64,000 nucleotides of DNA from an uncultured Kordia sp. GTDB lineage: Bacteria > Bacteroidota > Bacteroidia > Flavobacteriales > Flavobacteriaceae. Of the stretch, positions 58,556-64,000 are shown piece after piece. The translations under genes were made by a program, and so were the position numbers. The stretch is taken from NCBI RefSeq assembly GCF_947496985.1, contig NZ_CANMEZ010000003.1, positions 496,001 through 560,000 of the forward strand, given 5' to 3'. Below the pieces are notes generated by a model. It was not told the origin of the DNA. It did not search any database and saw only the letters and a program-made list of their open reading frames with translations. Position 1 is the first letter of the stretch; each line of letters opens with the position of its first letter.

Positions 58556-61333
58556 ATGAATACTTATCAAGATTACCTCAAAGAGATCGAAGAACGAAAA
58601 AAGCAAGGACTACATCCAAAACCAATTGATGGAGCTGAATTATTATCTGAAATAATTGCACAAATTAAAGATGTAAATAATTTATACAGAGAAGATTCTC
58701 TACATTTTTTTATCTACAATACCTTACCTGGTACCACAAGTGCAGCTGGTGTAAAAGCTAAATTTTTAAAAGAAATCATTCTTGGACAATTTACATTGGA
58801 AGAAATTTCACCTGCTTTTGCATTTGAGCAATTATCACACATGAAGGGTGGACCTTCTGTTGAAGTGTTGTTAGATTTAGCTTTGGGTGATGATCTTGCT
58901 ATTGCGAATGAATCAAAAAAGATATTAAAAACTCAAGTATTTTTATATGAAGCAGATACAGAACAATTAGAAAAAGCTTATAGAGCAGGAAATACTATTG
59001 CTAAAGAATTATTAGAAAGCTATGCTCAAGCAGAATTCTTTACCAAGTTACCAGATGTTGAGGAAGAAATAGAGATTGTAACTTTTGTTGCAGGTATTGG
59101 AGATATTTCTACAGATTTATTATCTCCAGGAGCAGATGCACATTCAAGGTCAGATCGTGAATTACATGGTCAATGTATGTTTGAGCATAATAAAGAGATG
59201 CAAAATGCATTATTGGCATTAAAAGACAAACACCCTAATAAGCGTGTTATGTTAATTGCTGATAAAGGAACAATGGGAGTTGGGTCTTCAAGAATGTCAG
59301 GTGTAAATAATGTGGCATTATGGACAGGAATTTCTTCTAGCCCATATGTACCATTTATTAATATTGCTCCAGTAATTGCTGGTACTAACGGTATAGCGCC
59401 AATTTTCCTAACAACTGTTGGTGTAACTGGTGGTATTGGTATCGATTTAAAAAACTGGGTAAAGCAAAAAGACGCTGATGGTAATACTATTGTTGATGCA
59501 GATGGTGAGCCAATCTTAAAAGAAGAGTATTCAGTAGCTACAGGTACTGTTTTAACTATTAACACAAAAACAAAAAAATTATATAAAGGAGACAAAGAGT
59601 TAAAAGATATCTCTACAGCTTTAACACCTCCAAAAATGGAGTTTATAAAAGCAGGAGGTTCTTATGCTGTTGTTTTCGGTAAAAAATTACAAACATTTGC
59701 TTGTAAAGTTTTAGATATAGATGTTCCTCAAGTATATGCTCCATCAAAAGAAGTTTCTATAGAAGGACAAGGTTTAACTGCTGTTGAGAAAATATTCAAC
59801 AGAAATGCAGTAGGAACTACACCTGGAAAAACATTACACGCAGGTTCAAATGTTAGAGTTGAAGTAAACATTGTAGGTTCTCAAGATACTACAGGTTTAA
59901 TGACTTCTCAAGAATTAGAAATGATGGCCGCCACAGTTATCTCTCCAATTGTTGATGCAGGTTATCAATCTGGATGTCATACAGCTTCAGTTTGGGATGA
60001 TAAGTCTAAAGCGAATATTCCAAGATTAATGAAATTTATGAATGACTTCGGATTAGTTACTGCACGTCATCCAGAAGGGAAATACAATGCAATGACTGAT
60101 GTAATTCATAAAGTATTAAATGATATTGCTGTTGATGATTGGGATGTTATCATTGGAGGAGATTCACATACACGCATGGCAAAAGGTGTAGCTTTTGGAG
60201 CGGATTCAGGAACAGTTGCTTTAGCATTAGCTACAGGAGAAGCTACGATGCCAATTCCAGAATCTGTAAAAGTTACTTTTAAAGGAGAAATGAAATCTTA
60301 TATGGATTTCCGTGATGTGGTTCACGCTACTCAAGAACAAATGTTAAATCAGTTTGAAGGTGAGAATGTTTTCCAAGGAAAAATTATAGAAGTACATATT
60401 GGTACATTAACTTCTGACCAAGCATTCACATTTACAGATTGGACGGCTGAAATGAAAGCTAAAGCATCTATATGTATTTCTGAGGATGATACTTTAATAA
60501 AATCATTAGAAATTTCTAGAGATCGTATTCAGATTATGATTGATAAAGGTATGGATAATGAGAATCAGGATTTTAAAGGATTAGTTGATAAGGCAAATAA
60601 CCGTATCGCTGAAATTAAAACAGGAACTAAACCAGCATTAAAGCCAGATTCAGACGCTAAGTATTATGCTGAAGTTGTTATCGATTTAGATAAGATTGTT
60701 GAGCCTATGATTGCTGATCCAGATGTAAATAATGAAGATGTATCCAAGCGTTATACGCATGATAATATTCAACCATTATCTTTCTATGGAGGAACTAAGA
60801 AAGTAGACCTAGGTTTTGTTGGTTCGTGTATGGTACATAAAGGAGATATGCAAATATTAGCAAAAATGCTTAAAAATGTTGAAGCACAACATGGAGAAGT
60901 AGTTTTTAAAGCTCCTTTAGTTGTTGCTCCACCTACATATAATATTGTAGATGAATTAAAAGCAGAAGGCGATTGGGAAGTTCTAGAAAAATATGCAGGA
61001 TTTGTATTTGATGATAGTGCTCCTAAAGCAATTGCAAGAACTAAGTACGAAAATAAATTATACTTAGAACGTCCAGGTTGTAGTTTATGTATGGGTAACC
61101 AAGAAAAAGCTGAGCCAGGAGATACAGTAATGGCTACATCTACACGTTTGTTCCAAGGAAGAGTTGTAAGAGATACTGAAGGGAAGAAAGGTGAATCGTT
61201 ATTATCTTCGACACCAGTTGTAGTATTGTCTACAATTCTAGGAAGAACACCTACTATGGAAGAATATGAAGCGGCTGTAGATGGAATTGTATTAACGAAA
61301 TTTAAACCATCTCAAAAACAATTAGTAATATAG
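58556..61333 (+). CDS. acnB: Aconitate hydratase B (bifunctional aconitase / 2-methylisocitrate dehydratase)
   Basis: 925 residues from ATG 58556; a TTG at 58511 is unlikely. AcnB architecture: N-terminal HEAT-like region (about 1-160), swivel domain next (EIVTFVAGIGDISTDLLSPGADAHS, KGTMGVGSSRMSGVNN) and the catalytic domain (GGDSHTRM, GSCMVHKGDMQ, GCSLCMGNQ with Cys ligands of the 4Fe-4S cluster). It interconverts citrate and isocitrate and may act on methylcitrate. A terminator and then a second, unrelated aconitase follow. Confidence 0.92.
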   Translation: MNTYQDYLKEIEERKKQGLHPKPIDGAELLSEIIAQIKDVNNLYREDSLHFFIYNTLPGTTSAAGVKAKFLKEIILGQFTLEEISPAFAFEQLSHMKGGPSVEVLLDLALGDDLAIANESKKILKTQVFLYEADTEQLEKAYRAGNTIAKELLESYAQAEFFTKLPDVEEEIEIVTFVAGIGDISTDLLSPGADAHSRSDRELHGQCMFEHNKEMQNALLALKDKHPNKRVMLIADKGTMGVGSSRMSGVNNVALWTGISSSPYVPFINIAPVIAGTNGIAPIFLTTVGVTGGIGIDLKNWVKQKDADGNTIVDADGEPILKEEYSVATGTVLTINTKTKKLYKGDKELKDISTALTPPKMEFIKAGGSYAVVFGKKLQTFACKVLDIDVPQVYAPSKEVSIEGQGLTAVEKIFNRNAVGTTPGKTLHAGSNVRVEVNIVGSQDTTGLMTSQELEMMAATVISPIVDAGYQSGCHTASVWDDKSKANIPRLMKFMNDFGLVTARHPEGKYNAMTDVIHKVLNDIAVDDWDVIIGGDSHTRMAKGVAFGADSGTVALALATGEATMPIPESVKVTFKGEMKSYMDFRDVVHATQEQMLNQFEGENVFQGKIIEVHIGTLTSDQAFTFTDWTAEMKAKASICISEDDTLIKSLEISRDRIQIMIDKGMDNENQDFKGLVDKANNRIAEIKTGTKPALKPDSDAKYYAEVVIDLDKIVEPMIADPDVNNEDVSKRYTHDNIQPLSFYGGTKKVDLGFVGSCMVHKGDMQILAKMLKNVEAQHGEVVFKAPLVVAPPTYNIVDELKAEGDWEVLEKYAGFVFDDSAPKAIARTKYENKLYLERPGCSLCMGNQEKAEPGDTVMATSTRLFQGRVVRDTEGKKGESLLSSTPVVVLSTILGRTPTMEEYEAAVDGIVLTKFKPSQKQLVI

Positions 61334-61352
61334 TTGCTGTTAAATCAAAATA

Positions 61353-61388
61353 AAAAATGCCTAAGTAAATTTACTTAGGCATTTTTTA
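61353..61388 (+). terminator. Terminator between acnB and the second aconitase
   Basis: Perfect palindrome AATGCCTAAGTAAA/TTTACTTAGGCATT flanked by A and T runs. Confidence 0.88.
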
Positions 61389-61514
61389 TTTTGTATATTG
61401 ATTGTAATCAGTTGATTATATTGCTATTTAGTATGATTATATATAAAGAAAGATGATGATTTTCATCTTTATTTTTTGCTAAATTGCAATCAGTGAAACT
61501 AAAAAAACGAATAT

Positions 61515-63785
61515 ATGGCCTTTGATATTGACATGATAAAAAAGGTTTACGAAACAATAGTGGATCGTGTAGATAACGCACGTGAAGTTACTGGTAAACC
61601 ACTAACACTTTCAGAAAAAATACTGTATTCACATTTATGGGATGGAACGGCAGACAAAGCGTTTGTAAGAGGAAAAGACTATGTAGACTTTGCCCCAGAT
61701 CGTATTGCTTGTCAAGATGCAACAGCGCAAATGGCATTATTGCAATTTATGCAAGCTGGTAAAAGTAAAGTAGCAGTTCCAACAACAGTGCATTGTGATC
61801 ACTTAATCCAAGCTAAAGTTGGAGCAAGTACAGATTTACAAGCTGCGATGAATAATAGTAGTGAAGTATTCAATTTCTTAGAGTCAGTATCAAACAAATA
61901 TGGTATCGGATTCTGGAAACCAGGTGCAGGAATTATTCACCAAGTAGTATTAGAAAATTATGCTTTTCCAGGTGGAATGATGATTGGAACAGATTCACAT
62001 ACTGTAAATGCCGGTGGATTAGGAATGGTAGCTATTGGAGTCGGTGGAGCTGATGCAGTAGATGTAATGGCTGGAATGCCTTGGGAATTAAAATTCCCTA
62101 AACTAATTGGTGTGAAATTAACTGGAAAAATCTCTGGTTGGGCAGCACCAAAAGATGTAATTTTAAAAGTAGCTGGAATTGTTTCTGCGAAAGGTGGAAC
62201 TGGAGCTATTGTAGAATATTTTGGACCTGGAGCTGTTTCTATGTCTTGTACAGGAAAAGGAACCATCTGTAACATGGGAGCTGAAATAGGAGCTACAACT
62301 TCTACTTTTGGATATGATGAATCTATGGAACGTTACTTACGTGCCACTGATAGGAGTGATGTTGCGGATGCAGCAAACGAAGTAAAAGAGTATTTAACAG
62401 GTGATGCTGAAGTATACGCTAATCCAGAACAATACTTTGATCAAGTTATTGAAATTAACTTATCAGAACTTGGTCCATTATTAAACGGACCGTTTACACC
62501 AGATTTATCTACAACGGTTGGTACAGAAATGACAGGGAAAGCACAAGAAAATGATTGGCCATTACAAGTAGAATGGGGATTAATAGGTTCTTGTACAAAC
62601 TCATCATACGAGGATTTATCAAGAGCATCTTCTGTTGCACAACAAGCGCTTGATAAAGGAATCAAAATGAAGTCTGAATTAGGAATCAATCCAGGATCAG
62701 AACAAGTGCGTTACACAGCAGAACGCGATGGAATCCTTGATATATTTGAAAAATTAGACGCAAAAATATTTACAAACGCATGTGGACCATGCATTGGACA
62801 ATGGGCGCGTTACTCAGATCCAAAAAACGCACCAAAAAACAGTATTGTTCATTCATTCAACAGAAACTTTGCAAAGCGTGCTGATGGAAACCCAAATACG
62901 CATGCATTTGTAGCTTCTCCTGAAGTTACAGCAGCAATCGCTATTGCAGGTCGTTTAGACTTTAATCCAATGACAGACACGCTGATTAATGAAAATGGAG
63001 AAGAAGTAATGCTAGATGAGCCGACTGGATGGGAATTACCTCCAAAAGGTTTTGATGTAAAAGACAACGGATACTTAGCTCCAGAAGAAGATGGAAGTCA
63101 TGTAGAGATTAAAGTTGATCCTAATTCTGAGCGTTTAGAGTTATTAACTCCATTTACACCAATCGGTTCTGAAATCAACGGAGCAAAACTATTAATAAAA
63201 GCACATGGGAAATGTACAACAGATCATATCTCAATGGCTGGACCTTGGTTACGTTTCCGTGGACATTTAGATAACATTTCTAACAACTGTCTAATTGGAG
63301 CCGTAAATGCATACAACATGAAAACTAACTTTGTAAAAAGTCAGTTAGATGGTGAATATGACGCAGTTCCAAAAACAGCTCGTGCATATAAAGCAGCTGG
63401 AGTGTATACAATTGTAGTTGGAGATCATAACTACGGAGAAGGTTCTTCACGTGAGCATGCAGCAATGGAGCCAAGACACTTAGGTGTTGCAGCAGTAATT
63501 GTAAAATCATTTGCACGTATTCACGAAACAAACCTTAAAAAACAAGGAATGTTAGGATTAACGTTTGCTACTGAAAGTGATTATGATTTAATTCAAGAAG
63601 ATGATACATTCAACTTTGTAGACTTAAACGAATTTGCACCAGGAAAACCATTAACTATTGAAGCAGTTCATGCAGATGGAAGCAAAGACGTAATCGTTGC
63701 AAATCATACTTATAACCAAAGTCAGATTGACTGGTATAATGAAGGTTCTGCTTTAAACTTAATAAAGAAAGAAAACAACGCTTAA
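61515..63785 (+). CDS. Aconitate hydratase (mitochondrial-type, AcnA superfamily)
   Basis: 756 residues, the length of eukaryote mitochondrial-type aconitase rather than the 890-residue AcnA/IRP1 form. Cluster ligands are in [10 protein letters not shown] and [10 protein letters not shown]; other motifs are [14 protein letters not shown] and, in the C-terminal swivel domain, [22 protein letters not shown]. It should serve the TCA cycle. It is unrelated in domain order to the AcnB encoded just before it. Confidence 0.93.
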   Translation: MAFDIDMIKKVYETIVDRVDNAREVTGKPLTLSEKILYSHLWDGTADKAFVRGKDYVDFAPDRIACQDATAQMALLQFMQAGKSKVAVPTTVHCDHLIQAKVGASTDLQAAMNNSSEVFNFLESVSNKYGIGFWKPGAGIIHQVVLENYAFPGGMMIGTDSHTVNAGGLGMVAIGVGGADAVDVMAGMPWELKFPKLIGVKLTGKISGWAAPKDVILKVAGIVSAKGGTGAIVEYFGPGAVSMSCTGKGTICNMGAEIGATTSTFGYDESMERYLRATDRSDVADAANEVKEYLTGDAEVYANPEQYFDQVIEINLSELGPLLNGPFTPDLSTTVGTEMTGKAQENDWPLQVEWGLIGSCTNSSYEDLSRASSVAQQALDKGIKMKSELGINPGSEQVRYTAERDGILDIFEKLDAKIFTNACGPCIGQWARYSDPKNAPKNSIVHSFNRNFAKRADGNPNTHAFVASPEVTAAIAIAGRLDFNPMTDTLINENGEEVMLDEPTGWELPPKGFDVKDNGYLAPEEDGSHVEIKVDPNSERLELLTPFTPIGSEINGAKLLIKAHGKCTTDHISMAGPWLRFRGHLDNISNNCLIGAVNAYNMKTNFVKSQLDGEYDAVPKTARAYKAAGVYTIVVGDHNYGEGSSREHAAMEPRHLGVAAVIVKSFARIHETNLKKQGMLGLTFATESDYDLIQEDDTFNFVDLNEFAPGKPLTIEAVHADGSKDVIVANHTYNQSQIDWYNEGSALNLIKKENNA

Positions 63786-63810
63786 TAAAAAGCAGTTTGT
63801 TTTAAGATAA

Positions 63811-63850
63811 AAAAGCCCTGAATGGAAACATTCAGGGCTTTTTGTTTTGG
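63811..63850 (+). terminator. Terminator of the second aconitase gene
   Basis: Stem AAGCCCTGAATG/CATTCAGGGCTT with loop gaaa and T-run. Confidence 0.88.
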
Positions 63851-64000
63851 ATGATATAATTTTTAACTTACTAAGATTAATATCTTTAAGACATATATAA
63901 ATAATCCGTTTTTTTGTAGATTAGAATACTGAGGATACGTAAACTATCAATAGATACTGAATTGATAATAGCTATAGTGTAGTTTAGATAGAAGGCTTTC

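Noticed and set aside
63945-63967. TATCAAT/ATTGATA inverted repeat near the right edge
   Set aside because: Seven-base arms in very AT-rich sequence with no gene nearby in the window; likely chance.
1-64000. CRISPR arrays, tRNA or rRNA genes, insertion sequences, integrases
   Set aside because: Looked for and not seen; no regular spaced repeats, cloverleaf-like or transposase-like sequences were recognised.

Overview
The window is a low-GC, densely coded chromosomal segment of a Flavobacteriaceae bacterium (Bacteroidota). The grounds are four secreted proteins with type IX secretion (T9SS) type A sorting tails, promoter boxes of the TAnnTTTG type, and many lineage-typical families: DUF6787, DUF6146, DUF6090, the PUR/DUF3276 protein, MocR and GbsR regulators, and LuxC beside a ferredoxin. 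The protein set resembles Kordia or close relatives, but that genus is inference. No tRNA, rRNA, CRISPR array, transposase or integrase was recognised.

Layout. 1-5744: lipid hydroxylase, a decayed Crp/Fnr regulator gene, and a small cluster (PNPOx-like, GNAT, DUF1272, DinB) divergent from a MocR regulator with clear operator half-sites. 5856-10736: a probable metal-uptake operon (His/Cys-rich exported protein, TonB receptor, lipoprotein) and two Bacteroidota families of unknown function. 10874-19541: a locus of unknown function with a sigma factor and membrane TPR protein divergent from a lipoprotein, two T9SS-exported proteins and a periplasmic TPR-CHAT protease-like protein. 19583-33450: mostly housekeeping genes (DUF937, serA/serC, LuxC/ferredoxin, PUR protein, ABC exporter, amino-acid dehydrogenase, nusB, DUF1573, yajC, MscS). 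33578-42719: peptidase T, then a GbsR-controlled RND efflux operon with an unusual substrate-binding/TolC fusion and a potassium-channel-like last gene. 42770-52009: pyrD, spondin protein, LysE, M50-like protease, HMG-CoA lyase, guaB, Skp and others. 52286-63785: three periplasmic foldase genes plus moxR, then two unrelated aconitases in tandem.

Six very short genes, most missed by length cut-offs, encode peptides with a Lys/Leu-rich leader, in most cases a Gly-Gly motif, and a Cys/Ser/Thr-rich tail. They look like precursors of ribosomally made, modified peptides (class I lanthipeptide-like leaders). They sit between housekeeping genes and next to terminators, and no modification enzyme or exporter for them is in the window. 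The most striking lies at 57601-57780, where an 81-bp copy of the 3' end of moxR flanks the peptide gene on the far side. The two copies differ only at two synonymous positions, as if a peptide cassette had been inserted at, or swapped into, the end of moxR. This and the sigma/T9SS/CHAT locus are the best candidates for undescribed biology here.

Start codons were revised where a TTG extension competed with a better ATG (for example 1000, 9588, 34813, 42770, 55128, 58556). Four genes appear to need a TTG start or have no ATG near the family N-terminus (13801, 45195, 54278, and the lost start of the Crp/Fnr remnant).
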